Of a DNA stretch of 64,000 nt, positions 1 to 12,974 are shown one piece after another. Source of the DNA: Thysanoteuthis rhombus. Lineage: Eukaryota; Mollusca; Cephalopoda; Oegopsida; Thysanoteuthidae. The notes beneath the pieces are model-generated. The model made no database searches and was not told the origin of the DNA. It saw nothing but the letters and a program-made list of their open reading frames with translations. The stretch spans positions 9,471,814 to 9,535,813 of the forward strand of contig OY735209.1 of the NCBI GenBank assembly GCA_963457665.1. Direction: 5' to 3'. Both the position numbers and the translations under genes were made by a program. How positions within the stretch are numbered: position 1 is the stretch's first letter; every line of letters starts with the position of its first letter.

Positions 1-293
1 GGATGGTATGATAGTTTGAGGGAAGAAGAAAAAGTGGGGGGGATCCAAATATATTTCCATCACAATTTTTGAATTTGAGACTGAGGAACAGGGGAAATAG
101 TTATGAATAAAAAAAACATTGATAAGTATGAAAACCGATGCATTCCAGTCTCTGTTCCAGTCCAATAATTTGTATTTGATAATTAAATTAAGTAAAATTT
201 TATTGTATATAACTGAAATTTTGTTTCAGCCTAGGCAAAAAAATTCTTGGTCAAGGCCCAAAAAGTTGGGGAGATACTCATTTCAAGTTTGAA

Positions 294-727
294 CAGGGTT
301 GCCATTTCTGCCTTTTTATGGCCAAATTTGATTTGGTCATGAGCTTTTGAGTTTTGCCATATTTAAATTTTGGCTATTTTGACTTTGTTGCAGTAATATT
401 TTTAAATGAATTTTGATTTGTACATCACTATGGCAACATTTCATAGACAATTGTTATCATCCATTTTTTCAATACTATTGTTCATCTCAATTTTCCAGTC
501 ACTCTTTATCAAAACTTCAATCAGACTCATCAAGTTGCAACAAAAGAACTGAAAAATTAAGAGGGAGATAAATAAGATAAATTCAAATTTAATAACGATG
601 ATTAACAATACTTCTAATTAAAAAAATTCAAAAGAAAAATGCTTATATGAATTTTGGCATTTGGCAGTTTTTGGCCAATTTTCATGTGTTTTCAACCAGA
701 AATGTTTCCAACTATCTGGCAACTCTG
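294..727. mobile_element. hAT-like non-autonomous element (MITE)
   Basis: Begins CAGGGTTGCCA and ends TGGCAACTCTG, which are inverted repeats of each other (10 of 11) with hAT-type CAGRG termini. The flanking 8-mers AGTTTGAA and AACTTGAT agree at 5 of 8 positions, consistent with a decayed 8-bp target duplication. It is A/T-rich inside with no coding capacity. Confidence 0.55.
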
Positions 728-735
728 AACTTGAT

Positions 736-1490
736 TCATACTTTGGTGTAAGAAGCTATTCTTGATTTATCTAAATCATTGCCAGAACTTTTTTCCCTTC
801 AGATGCTGGAATAGATAACCAGGATATGAGCAACAGAGAATAAGAAGTCCTCTTCTTACTCAGACCATACCCACATTTGAAGGAAACAAGGAAGTGAGTG
901 TCTTTTGGTAGCCCTGATAGAAGCAAGAGACTATGACATTCACAGTGGAAAGAGTATTACTTGAGAGTACAAGTAGGCAGACATATGACCATTATAGTAG
1001 GAATTTTAACAATGGGAGTGGTGAGGCGACATGGAAGTAGGGGGGGACACATCGCAAGCCCTACTATTATCTCCCTGCCCCCACTCTGCTTCACTGGTAG
1101 AACTGGAAGTGAATGAGAGAGATATATAAATAGGTTCATAAGAATTTATCTCGCTTCCTCCAAGTGAAATAAAGTAATGCCAATCCCAAGGTATAATAAG
1201 CAACAAACAGCTGGAAAAAAAAGGATTGACATCGAAGAGAGGGGGAGATACTCTGTTAATCCTTCACTGGTTTGCACTTTTCACTCAGTTTGGGGGGGGT
1301 AGGGAAAAATGTTTTGGAGGCGGACCAGATTAGGAATATTTTTGTCTCTAAATAAGTCTGATAAAATATAAAACAATGAGGGGTCTAACCAACCGAATTC
1401 AATGAATCCCAATATCAAGTATGTACTTCAAACCAGGATTAAAATCATAAAATACAATTAATGAAGACTAAGATAATATTACGATATGTT
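736..1490. other. No gene seen
   Basis: AT-rich with a few G-runs (1040, 1290). Short frames on the - strand at 957-1206 show no family resemblance. Confidence 0.6.
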
Positions 1491-1930
1491 AAATTTCTAA
1501 ATAATTCTTGGATGAAGTATTGAAACATGAATTTTGACTAGTTTTTGAATCAGACCTTAATCCTACAGCAACGATAGCACAGCGTATTCAGAAAATAAAG
1601 AGCAAGTCCACAGTGAGAATCGAATTCATACCCTTTAGCCAGAGAGGATCCAGTATACATCTGACTGTTTTTAACCTTTTAGCCACGGGGACTTTATAGT
1701 TAAACCGATGCCGATTTTACTCCCTAAACCCAACTCCTTACAACCAATATTCCACGCTGATTAAATTGAGATCTAGTAATCTCAGTATAACGATATTTTC
1801 AATCTATTTGTGAAGTATTGTAACATTATCAATTATGACTAGTTTTTACCTTCATCCTAACTTCAGTTGCTTTTTATCACAACAAAAATTCAGTTGTTAC
1901 TAATTCTATTCTGTGACATGATAAAAATAA
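1490..1930 (-). repeat. tRNA-derived SINE (family V) and an extra tail, - strand
   Basis: On the - strand 1690-1490, a head with ATGTATACTGGATC and the B-box-like GAATTCGATTCTCACTG is followed by TTGCTCTTTATT, GGATTAAGGTCTGATTC and an A/T tail. The same parts in the same order occur on the + strand at 53815-54035. A second tail-only copy (ACTAGTTTTTACCTTCATCC..) lies at 1800-1900. Confidence 0.6.
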
Positions 1931-2059
1931 CACAATAAAACCCATCAAGGAAAAGGGAAAAAAAGCCAAATTTTAGTCTATATCCCTTATCATACAAAGC
2001 TATCGAAGCACCTCATTTTTGTGACAAAACATGTTCGCATATCAAACAAAGAAAGAGGG

Positions 2060-2375
2060 GGACCATTAGCTTTAGTGGGAATTGGTTGTGAGGTAGTTTT
2101 GACTCACCTAGCCAATCAGCATACGCCTTGAAAGTAGCTCCCTTTTCATTGGATGACTCTTCAATAAGCGATGCTTGCAGCGAAAACAGCAGAGAATTTG
2201 AATTGTATTATAGCAGTTGGAAGAGGACACGAGAAACAAACCCAATAGTCACCAGTTGTCGGCTGGCGAGGCAGCGATAAAAGATCTAGCCATGAAGTTA
2301 AGATTCATATTCTTCAAAGTTACAACTCCAGAGGAAGGGGCTAGCGAGTTACTAACCAAACTAAATATATGGGGT
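2060..2375 (+). promoter_or_regulatory. Possible promoter and first exon
   Basis: Two CCAAT-type boxes in opposite directions (AGCCAATCAG near 2110, CATTGGATG near 2148) precede a GC-richer 150 bp. An ATG at 2294 opens MKLRFIFFKVTTPEEG through LTKLNIW, up to a donor-like ggtaattt. An earlier ATG (2171) opens a 25-codon frame. No downstream exon was recognised, so the product is unknown. Confidence 0.2.
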
Positions 2376-2519
2376 AATTTTGTTGTGGAAATTCTTTTGA
2401 CATCTCTTATGGTCCTATCCGATTTGAACCCTTCACTTCCTTTGTCATCTCTTTTGTTAGCTTTTTTTCATTCTTTTTCTTCCCGGAAACTGTTCTTGTG
2501 ACAACGAACAATTCAATTC

Positions 2520-3940
2520 ACAATACAGCTTTTCAGATCTGCACGTGTGCCACAATGCAAAAAGCTTTCCATCACACATGCAAATGTGTTTTCCCCACAT
2601 AATTATACTTCTTTCCAACTATATTAATGGTTTTCCTTACAGGAATACCTACATTAACTTCCAAGGGCTATCAACCAATGGGAACAATGAAATTTTTTTT
2701 AGTTGGGTTAAACATTGATTAGTTTGAGGCTGCAGCAAAAATATCCTGTTCTCTATTTTCCTATTCTGAATTTTACTGTTTGCTCAAAGAGTTAGAGAAA
2801 ACAGAATTTCAGTACACCATATCACATATTCTATCAATGTAGTCAGCAGGACAAATGAAATGAAGCCATGGGCCAAATGGACTGAGGCTGTGGGCCTTAG
2901 TTTACCGACCCTATTTGAAACATTCAGTTAAAATGAGCTATATTATGGGGAAGCACAGTAATTTCTTTTCAATTTAATATTTATAAAGGAGATTGTTTTG
3001 AGTATAAATAGATGTGGCCAAGACAAAAATCAAGACTATTAGCTCAATTTGAATATGCATACATGTGTGCACGTCAATCAGAACTAGTGTTAGCAAGTGT
3101 CATTGTCATCATATATTTCAATGACTTGTCCTATATTGACTCGTGAGAGTGCAGAAGTCCCTCAAATTCTGCGGGCAGCTTATTAATACTATTTTCCAAA
3201 TTTTTGATTCATGAGGTACCTAAATCAGCAAAGCTTTTTGTTTAAAAACAGCAATTTTTCAGATATGTTCTCATAATACTGGATTATTTTAAGCTTGCTC
3301 TTAAATTTCTTTTGAAAAAAATTTAAAGCATTTTCCCAAGCCATTATCAAGATCCCCAAGACACTTGGCACCTCAAAACCTTCCTTCCCAACACCCTATA
3401 TTTCAATTTCCAACTGTGGGCAACCCTAAAATCAAAGTTCATTTGTATATTTCATTGAAGATGTGGCAAAAGAATGGAAATTATAAATAGCACTTGAAAT
3501 GCAATCACAGCTGAGCTTGGAATAGAGAAACCAGAGTCTCTTAGAGAAACTCTAGAGTATCTTTATTTAGGGAGAGACTGAAACATAAGAGGAATAGATT
3601 TCAAATAAAAAGCTCTAAATAACTTGTATCTGATAAAAGCTCACAGGGCAAGATAGATGTCATGAGTGAGTAAAAACCGGCAGAGACACCACAGTTATGA
3701 CCTAAATAACTTGAGAAAAAATTTTTGTGTGCGGATAGACCTAGGTTGTATTTTTCTTTTTTTTATATAAAGAAAGATTCAAGGATAAAATTCTTGCCAA
3801 GAGAAACGGTGGATGTGAGAGAGAGAGAGCAAGTTATCACCAAAGTACTTGGGGGGGGGGGTTCATGAAAGTGAAAGTGTCTTTATTTTCCTAAAATTTT
3901 CAAGTTTTGATAACATACATATTTACCAAGCTAAGCTAAG
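2520..3940. other. No gene seen
   Basis: AT-rich, no repeats I can pair inside the window apart from G-run and GA-run microsequences near 3815-3860. Confidence 0.6.
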
Positions 3941-3949
3941 CTTAGGTGT

Positions 3950-4040
3950 GGCACAAGATCATAGAGTGTACCCAGTGAGGATCAATCTCACTACAGTAGT
4001 ATTAGTTCGCTCGGCTAGCTTGCTAACCGTTAAATCACGA
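3950..4040 (-). repeat. tRNA-derived SINE head
   Basis: The - strand reads GTGATTTAACGGTTAGCAAG with GCTAGCC and, 35 bp on, GTGAGATTGATCCTCACTGG, matching A-box and B-box spacing. The full cloverleaf does not close. Confidence 0.5.
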
Positions 4041-5286
4041 TATTAAAGCAAATACAAAATACTTGACATTCCATGTCGAATGACAGAAATACAAAATCAT
4101 CTCTACACAATTTGAGACATGCTTTATATAATGACTTTTCACCACTTTGAACTTGTGCTTTTGAGAACACACCAGAAAAGCCTCGTCCATGTATCATTGA
4201 TGACAAAAAAGTGAAAAATAGCATTCAGTTTGTTTGGCAACCAGCCATTGAAGAGGCAGTTCACACCCTTTTCCTCTACAATACAATCAACCGCAACTCC
4301 AACAAATGACTCAGCCTGACAAACCATCCTCAACATTTTTTGAGTCTGAGGACACTCAAAAATTTTTCCCCTATATAAATTACTGGACTGTTATCTTAAT
4401 TTATGAAAAATATCTTCCAACCAAAAGAAAATTTCTGGATCCACCAAAACACTTGATCAATTCTCCCTCAGCCCATGGCCTCTCCTTGCAAAAATGTCAT
4501 TGAAATTCTTTGAGAACTTCTGGAGATATTGTATGGACAGACAAATGAGTGAATACATGAGTTCACACATAATTGCAAAACAAACCATTATAAAAAAAAA
4601 TTCAAAATTTTTTTCCAAGTTGATATTTTTGTTATTTCCAGAGCCACAATGGTCAGGTTTTATTTCACTTTTTTGTTTTTAAAATTAATTTGAAGCTTGA
4701 ATGCACTGTATTATGATTAATAGAGTGCTAGAGCTTCAAAATAAAAACTGATTATCTTAGCTCTATAAATAACGAAAAACATCAACTTCAAGGAAATGGT
4801 TCGTTGGGCATTTATACATGGCTATTCATATACCTCTTTTGGTACAAGAAAAAAACAAAAAACAAAAAAGCATACACACAAATGGCCATAATACAATCAG
4901 ATTGCAAATTATACCAAGAGTTTTATAACTTGAACAGCTGATTAAGACTTGACACTAATCTTGAAGCAGGATCACTTTTACTGCAGACAGAAAAGATTTA
5001 AAGCAGCACAAATCCAACACTGAGTCCCACTCTGACACGTGAGATTTAAAGCTTAGACACTTGAAAGTCTATTTCTTAATACAGACAACCACTAATAGCA
5101 AATGTCATGAAATCTGCCATTATCATTATTCGGCAATTTAACTTAATACTCAACCAAGTACATGCCACCCACATTATAACACGAATCATGCTATAAGGAC
5201 AGTGACCTGAACTATGTGGAGTATCAAGTTCTATTACACAATTGAAGTCCCTCATTAAAGCAGGGTTTGAGTTATAACACAAGTAG

Positions 5287-5990
5287 ATGGTGGAAACCAA
5301 AATTGATGAATTTTATCACAACTGTTATAATACAGTTGGCTTTCTAGAACCCCAACAACCGCGTTATAACAGGGATCCATCATGTTCAGTAAACTCTCGA
5401 TATAATGAATTTCAGCTTCAAAAAACAAGTAGATTCATCCGAATCAACTTCAGATTTACAGAACGAAGTTCGATAAGTGAACGAATACAAACTTTCAGCA
5501 CAATAATGTTTATAGGACATGAATGGATTCATCAGAAAGGTGGGGGTTTTCACTAATCGAGAGCATGAAGCCTCACATGCTATATTTTTCAACAAGTTGT
5601 GGATTTTTTTAAAAATGTTATACTAAAATAAATGAATAAATACATTAATTCAGTCAAAATTGAATTCAATCAAGACAAGGATGCCACAATCAAAATCCAA
5701 GATAAGCGGCATAAATCAGGTTCTTATGTACGCCACCTACATTATGGCAGCTTAATCATTTTGAGCACGGAAAACAGTATATTTTAACAATTCAATACAA
5801 AAATATAACAGCTTTTCAATAGTTTCTAACCAACTCATTTGTTCCAGTATCAAATTATTTTAATATCATATAAAATATGTAAATAAATACTTTTTGTACA
5901 ACTTATAGAGCTAGTGAGGGATATTGCCAATGTACCATCAGGTATAACAAACTTTCAGCTTTAACGAACAGACCCCCCCCCCCCATTGGC
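5287..5990. repeat. Pogo/Tigger-like DNA transposon remains
   Basis: CAGTAAACTCTCGATATAAT at 5390 resembles pogo/Tigger ends. It is followed by GAAGTTCGATAAGTGAACGA and CAAACTTTC. GTATAACAAACTTTCAGC and TTTAACGAACAG near 5945 could be the other end. A related piece occurs at 51170-51345. Words such as GTTATAACAC (5265) recur at 33955. No transposase frame is recognisable. Confidence 0.4.
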
Positions 5991-5999
5991 TTGTTAGAG

Positions 6000-7430
6000 C
6001 AAAGGTTCACCATATGTTTCCAATAAATATGTGAAAATTTCTTTCTTCAAAATGGATCACTTCAACATCCTTCACACAAATTTTTCTCAATCCAATATCT
6101 TCCTCCCTGGAGCAGTCTGATGATGCAAAGATGCTGACATCGTAATTTGGAGAAAGTTGGATGGGGGAAGGAAAAGGGAGAAGAAAAAAAAATCCTTGAA
6201 ATTATCAGATACAATAAAACTTGGTGAAACTAATTGAGTTCATTAACACAATTAGTTCAATCAAGTTCTCACTTTTGTATTATTTAATAGTTGTCTTTTG
6301 ATGAGGAAAATCTACAATTCTCACCCGCCAATTATTAGAGTAGAAATAGACATTCCAAAATTAGTGAGGCGGGTGAGATCCCCAAACCCCACCCAAAATA
6401 GGAGGGGATTTTGGCACCTTAAAATATTTTCAGATTCAAGAAGTCAGCTAAAAAAATTCTTGCATTTGGGTTGGGTAATGATGAGTGGTCAAGATTGGCA
6501 ATAACAAGTCACCTTGCTGATGCACGTAATTCACTTGAATATTTTAAGCAAATATTCATTAGTTCCAAAAACACAATTTGGGCTAGAAGAAACTTGTTCC
6601 ACTTGAACTAGGATAAAAAGATAGACTGGAAAAAAATGTCCAAAGTGTCAAATGTAGAACCTGTCCCTCTTATATATAAAAATGAACAAGGAAGTCCTTT
6701 TACACTTCAATTATTAATTATTCTGACATTAAGCCCAGGCACTAATTTTCAAAGTGATGATTAACCAAAATTAGTTCATCAGATGAATGGGCACTCCCAT
6801 TAAAATAACTTCTGCAAACTTTAAACTAGTAACAGATGTCTTGAATGCTTACTTCATACCTTGGATTAAAGCTTGTATTGATTAGAATATAAAATCAGAA
6901 ACAAAAGAGAAAACTACAAAAAGAACAGCTTGTTCAAAAACTGATGTATATATAATTTTTGACTATGTTGCCAAAATAGAACTCTTTTTCCTGGATTGAT
7001 AACACTGGTTGGTATAAGACCTACACGTGTCACAAGTGAAACTGAAGGCCACACATCAAATACTTTAATACTGGTTAAAAAGTTTAGAGCAAAATCAAAA
7101 GGTTTAGCACCAAGGCCACTTTCTGGCTGCTCACTTCTCATTAACACCAGTGCAATAAGAAATTATAAGCTTAGATAAACAGATTCTGGAGATGGCAGCT
7201 GTGAAAGCTTGACACTAAAACCATAACTATGAAGCTTTTTCTCTTCCCTTTCAAGTAGCCATGTTTGTTGTTGAAGAGAAGAACCACAAGTTCAACAATG
7301 CATCCACCATCTATGGTAGTAGAAGCAGCAAGGAGGAGGAAAAAGAGCAAGAAGTCTTTCTCAGAGTCAATTGATTCTATTAATAAGACATTGTTATGGA
7401 AATATCCCAATAATTTCATATTCAATAAAA
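6000..7430. other. Mostly featureless; weak open frames
   Basis: At 7147-6914 on the - strand an open frame reads SEQPESGLGAKPFDFALNF, then VFDVWPSVSLVTRVGLIP. It looks somewhat coding-like but has no recognised relatives. At 7260-7370 both strands are open over a purine-rich run. Neither is supported by splice context. Confidence 0.4.
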
Positions 7431-7436
7431 TTCATA

Positions 7437-7600
7437 AATTTTCTAGCTTTTTTAAAGGCAAAAATGCCTTACTCGTAATACTATTATGACATCATAGTAG
7501 TTGGTTTCTTAATGGTGTCACATCTTCAATGACATCACCTCTTCCTTCTAATTTAACAATTCTACTTGTAGAATCCTATACACTAAAAGCAATGAAAGTC
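7437..7600 (+). repeat. Dispersed repeat with TGACATCA words, copy 1
   Basis: Contains TATGACATCATAGTAGTTGG, TTTCTTAATGGTGTCACATC and TTCAATGACATCACCTCTTC, matching 17360-17480 in order. No coding potential. Confidence 0.65.
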
Positions 7601-7609
7601 AGTTCATAT

Positions 7610-10500
7610 ATAGCTACAATGCAGAGGAAGTAACCACATTTTGATTTAACATACATTGACTCGATCATGAGGAAATAATCTAACTCAATTCTTCCTTAGC
7701 ACATGGCCCACCCTTCCATTGTTAACTCTGGGGAAATATTTACACCAGTGGTACCAAAACTTTGTCATAAAACCCTTATACAATTTCTAAAAATCATGGA
7801 ACCCATACCTATATTTTATGGACAACCCTAGCCACCCTAATTCTTAAAAAAACATTACATGATACAAAAATTGTTTTAGAGAGGATTCATTGAAGAAGAA
7901 AAAAAAAAAAAGATGAATTTTCATTAAAATAAAATATATCTAATTTTCATGAATTTGTAATCATAAAAAAGAAATTATTAAAAGACGATCAATGTGAAAA
8001 ACATTGCTGCTTCTTAGACTCCAGTATCCTCTGAAAATTCGGTTCGATATTGGATGATTGAATTAACATATCTAGTTCAGCATCTACTGATACAATTATA
8101 GTTCTTGTGCAAAATATTTTTTTTTTTTTTACTGAAATAAATTATCAAATTTCATCAAAAAACAATTTATCTTGTGGAACTCCAGAATTGTACCATGGAA
8201 CCAACTTTAGGAAAACCCTGGTTTAAATGAACAATTGGATACATTAACCTGTTTCAGCTTTGTTCTCAGAGAAATTAATCCTATTCAAGCACATCAGATA
8301 AAAGAAAATCAATCTGAGTTTGTTTCATATTCCAAACAGTAGAGAACGAAACACATTGGCAACAAAATAAAGAGAAAGAACGAAACACATTGGCAACAAA
8401 ATAAAGAGAAAGAAAACCCAGAAGAGTTATGAAGTCCAAAAGTTCACTTCAAAGTATATCTTAGTTACCAATAGAAAATTATTGTAAACATAGGACAAAT
8501 TTGAAGTCATAAGGAGGTTAATCATTTCAATTCCTCGATTGAACCTTTCATTTGAAGAATATAAGTGGGGGTTGGGGAGAAAAATCTTTTGAACATTCCA
8601 TTCTCATTTGATTCTTTCAAAGCAATCACATTATTTGCACATTTCAATTGGGTAAGCTACACGATCATGACAAAAAAAAAAAAAAAAAAAAAAAAAAAGA
8701 AGACTTTCCTTATCTGAATTTTGTTAAACATGGTGTTTCAATTATTGTATATGATTAAGTTGGCCCTCATCTTCGTGGCTCAAACAACGGCTAATGAAGA
8801 CCCAGTGGTATACAGCCGGAATGTGGAAAAAATGATTAACAAAGACAAGGAAAACAATAGTCTGACTAAACTACATGCAATTATGAAAAAAGGCTGCTGT
8901 CCTTACAACTCAATGACCCAATTTACAATTAGCCAAGTCGAAATATAAATTGTTATTTATATCAACTTAAATGTGAGAACATAACTCAAAACAATTGTCA
9001 TCAAAGCGAGTCAAAAATACTAATTCTCAAATGTCAAACAAAAACAAATATTTAGGAAGAATTGCTGATATTTGTACAAGAATAGAAAGCATGAAATATT
9101 CAAGTTGGAGACAAGAATCCAGAAGTCAGAACAATATTTGTGATATGATAAATAAAATGTGGCATAAGTCCCAGTAAGGAGATAGGATGGTGGAGGGCTT
9201 CAACATTCTGATTATCAACTTCACTAATCACATTCAGATCCAGCATTTGTTACAGCTTTTTACTTCAAGACTTAATTGACAAAAGAGTAATTTTTTTAAA
9301 AAAATCCAATCAATTCACTGCAGAACTAAAAATATACCATCATATACTTAGATTAAAAACAAAATTTATTGGGTTCTTCTATTTATAAAATTTCTTCACC
9401 TAGATATTTTTTCAAAAAGTGTAGTTCTGTCTGGTTCAGGGTCTGTAGTCAAGTAAATAAATGCTTATATAATTCAATCAGCAGTTTACGTCCACCTTAA
9501 CACTAGGAGCTGGGTTGAGTTCTATATTCACGACAGAGTCAACCAAGTTTTACATTCCCTTGATACAAGGTCTAAGAATCATAAGTAGGTAGCAAGTAAA
9601 CATACCAACTACATTGCTGAAACAGGTGTACTAAAAGGGATAGCTTTCATGGACATAGTCTCAAGACACTTGCGTGTGTGAGATGATCCTAAAAAGAAAT
9701 TTTGATTCTGAGTGCGTGTACAGTTATGTTCTCTAGGTTTATTTGAGGATGGTACATAAATTCTTATCCTATTCTAGGGAGATTTATCTGACTACCAGTA
9801 CATTTAACACCCCCCCTTCTTATGTAAATAATCTATTAACATGAAATTTGCTATCCAACAATATACAACATTACCATATTTGGTAAAATGTATTTAATCC
9901 TGACCATAGTCTAGAACTCAAAATGACAGACAACCAACCATGAATCAGCAAGAGCCACCTACTTTTTGATAATACTTAGACCATGTATCAACAAAATATC
10001 AAGTCAGACTTGACTCAGAGATGGATACAGTATGGAGGACCTGACCCAGCATTCACAGAAAAACAGTATCAAAATTTCAGATTGGAGCCATTTTATTCAG
10101 TCCTGGCAATTTTATCTAACACTTGGCAAGTCTATTTACTTATATTAGAGGAAAACAAAATACAGTCATTTTCAAGGCCTATTTTACAATTACTTGCAAT
10201 CATTAGGGATTTCATTTTATATATTTCTTTGACCTAGATTACGTCAAGGGGTGATTCTGCAATTTTACCAAGGGTAGGGTCCAAAATAAATAAGAGGAAA
10301 GGAGACAAATTTTTTTGCTATCATTTTCTGGTGCTTTTCAAAGTTTTCTAAGGTAATGGTAGTGGGAGGGGTACAAAGTAATTAATGTAAACTGGGACGT
10401 TAATTTCCGTTTATCTTACGGAAGTAGGTCCTCAAGTTATGAGCTACGTAAAATGGTAAACACTAAAGTAGTTCATCATTGCATCAGTTTTTTTACTGTG
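7610..10500. other. No gene seen
   Basis: AT-rich. Includes a 28-base A-run at 8670-8698 that may mark a retrotransposed 3' end, and the 34-bp duplication annotated separately. Confidence 0.6.
8344..8411 (+). repeat. Perfect 34-bp tandem duplication
   Basis: GAACGAAACACATTGGCAAC plus AAAATAAAGAGAAA occurs twice in a row without difference, so it is recent. Confidence 0.9.
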
Positions 10501-10513
10501 GTGAAGTCTTTTC

Positions 10514-10987
10514 TCAATGTCCACAGATACAAAATGTTGTGATGGTGGCTCTCTCAACTTCTTTGCACAAGTCAAAAGGTTCAACCAAGACAATAATATT
10601 CTTGCACGTGAACAGCTCCCGCAGCTCATCCATACTGTGCATTGTCCAACCTATGGTAAAAAATCTTTTTCTTCACCAAGTTCTTTTTCATTAAATTAGG
10701 TTTTCTCATTATTTTTACTTTTCCCTGGAAGTAATTGCATACTTAAAAGACCTTACTTCCGTTAGACATTAAATAATGGCTTAGTTTTAGATTACACTTC
10801 ATAAATATAAGCGACCACTGCCCACCATGAAAATTATGTAAAAATTTTTCAGATAAATTTCCAAAGGTAAATATGGTCTTATGAACAGAAAATAAAATTG
10901 AGTTTTTCTCATTCATTTTAATATAAAATGGAAGATTTATTCCAACCTCAAGTCAGCTTCTCCCAGGCAACGCCAGGTATCTCTGCT

Positions 10988-11033
<46 letters not shown>

Positions 11034-12671
11034 CATGCACACACACACACAAGAATTGATTAAGTACTGCAGTCAAAAATTGCAGAGAAGATGATAGGTT
11101 TTGAGTTGAATCTATGACACAGGGTCTGTGAATGATCTATAGATAAGTTACAGTCAACGGATAGAGCATTAGCCCTGGGGAGAACATCTATAAAGATCTC
11201 ATGATATAAAAGCTAACAGGTATATCAAGTTTAAGCAGACTAATGAGTGAGGAGACTTGAGACAATCTGGGGCAGCAGTTCTCACAGGATTGAAAACAAG
11301 AATAAAGACATGCTAGCCATTTAGAGGTCTGGTGAAAAAAAAAAAAAAACATGGTTAAATGCAGTGTTCACCAGACTTCTCTCTTCAAGGACGATTGTCA
11401 GATCATTATTCATTAAGTTTACCATTTAAGAGAAATCATTAGTGCAAAAATCATTCTGTCCACAGAATAAAGAACTAAATTTCTCCAACCACTTTAGTGA
11501 GAGAGATACCTCAATTGCCACCTTTTTTTTTTCTAGTCACCCCTGCTTTCTCCAACCACTTTTTGAATGTTGAAATTACTTCAGAAGATAATGTCACAGC
11601 AAAAATGTGCGACTGGTTGATTCCATTGGACAAATCATTCAACCATTAATGGGTTTCAAAACAACAACAAAAAATGCCAATTAATGACATCCTGAACAGC
11701 TATTGACACACAAACAATGCTCATGGGTCATTACATATCAGATATCACCTAGTTTGAGAAAAGTTCCCCCCATGTCAGTCAACCTCTCAAATTTCCGAAG
11801 AAAAAAAAAATCTTAAGTCAATAGGAAACTTATGGAGGAATCTCAAACATTTAGTCTGGTGTTAGTTTCGAAACTAAATAAAAATCTTCTTGCCGAAAGA
11901 GCCTTTTGGTTCAACTTACAACATGCCTAAAGCTTAGAAACTAAGTGACCAGGGCTACTTCCGTAGAATTTCATTATGCAAAAAGATCAGGTGCATTTTA
12001 TGCTCTTTTTCTTCAACAAAGCTATAAAAATAGCCGAAAAGAAAAATCTTGAAATAGGTCTCTTTAAAAATATTTGGTAAGATAGAAGTTCAAACTGTTC
12101 TACTAAACTGACTACCAACTTGACAAATGATTGTATTTGCATACCTTGATGAAAAAAATTTATTCGCGATAAAAACGAAAGCCAGCTACGATAAGCTGGA
12201 TTCTATCGGATCCAGGAATGAAAAAAAAATAGATAAAATAAGTTTCGGCTACCCTTGTACCAATGCATCAAGCAACCCACGTTTTAGAATAGCTAAAAGT
12301 GACTTGATTAGAAATACTAACCCTAAACCTTACCCTGCGATCGGGCTCGCTCGGACATTATATAGAGTCAAAGAGAATAACGTTATTTGAACAACGATAA
12401 AAAAAAGAGCCACTTTCAACATTTTTAGTTCTATTCGTTTTCGTAAACGAAAACAAAAAGAGGGGTGTCAGGAAGAAGTTTAAATGTCCGGAGTTATGTG
12501 TTATTTTCGATTGTTTAATGAACATATTGGTTAAATCGATAAATGGTTCCAAAACTGCATGGCCCAGATTTTTTGCAGGGGGGGGGGGGCACTTCATTCT
12601 CTTGTAAGGTCACAAATTGGATCCTTACCCTTATCAAGACTAAGACAGCCGACAAAATAAATTCTTGACAT
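10514..12671 (-). CDS. Candidate two-exon small gene, product unknown
   Basis: Exon 1 on the - strand runs 12671-12629: start MSRIYFVGCLSLDK plus one base, then donor gtaagg. Upstream, 12680-12750 is unusually GC-rich and holds a GC box (CCACGCCCC). An exon with the fitting phase lies at 10650-10514 after acceptor ttaccatag: WTMHSMDELRELFTCKNI, then VLVEPFDLCKEVERA and ITTFCICGH before TGA. Joined, it would be 59 residues. I recognise no family. The + strand of 10517-10660 is also open (FFAQVKRFNQDNNILAREQ), so the strand of exon 2 is not settled, and exon 2 could equally join the 14428 exon, which ends in the same phase. Confidence 0.25.
10996..11029 (+). repeat. (TA)n microsatellite
   Basis: About 17 TA units, then a CATACATGCACACACAC run to 11051. 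Confidence 0.97.
11030..12500. other. No gene seen
   Basis: An 87-codon + strand frame (12127-12390) has no recognisable content. A tRNA-like word GTCAACGGATAGAGCATTAG at 11153 may be a SINE head. Confidence 0.5.
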
Positions 12672-12942
12672 AACTTTCCTAACCCGCCGACTCGACCGGA
12701 CATTGACAGGGGCGTGGCGACTGGCTAGCAAGCAACAGTAGGGATTTTTAGTTTATCAATAAACCGTATGTCATGAAAACAGAGAAAAAAAAATATCCGC
12801 AGAGTGGTCCAATATAACATCAAGCAACCTTTTCTGCTATTAACTAAATATTTGACTTCAACAGTCTGCACCCCCCACACACTTTTTTCCTACATAATTA
12901 CAATTTTAGGGGTAAGATAAAAACTAAAACTGCATGCCAAGA

Positions 12943-12949
<7 letters not shown>

Positions 12950-12973
<24 letters not shown>
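12950..12973 (+). repeat. (TA)n microsatellite
   Basis: About 12 TA units after an A-run. Confidence 0.95.

Positions 12974-12974
<1 letters not shown>

Noticed and set aside
1720..1740. CCCTAAACCCAACTCC as a telomere-like word
   Set aside because: A single imperfect occurrence, no tandem array.
4139..4336. - strand frame reading FVGVAVDCIVEEKGVN as a possible exon
   Set aside because: No splice context and no partner exon; composition is not different from its surroundings.
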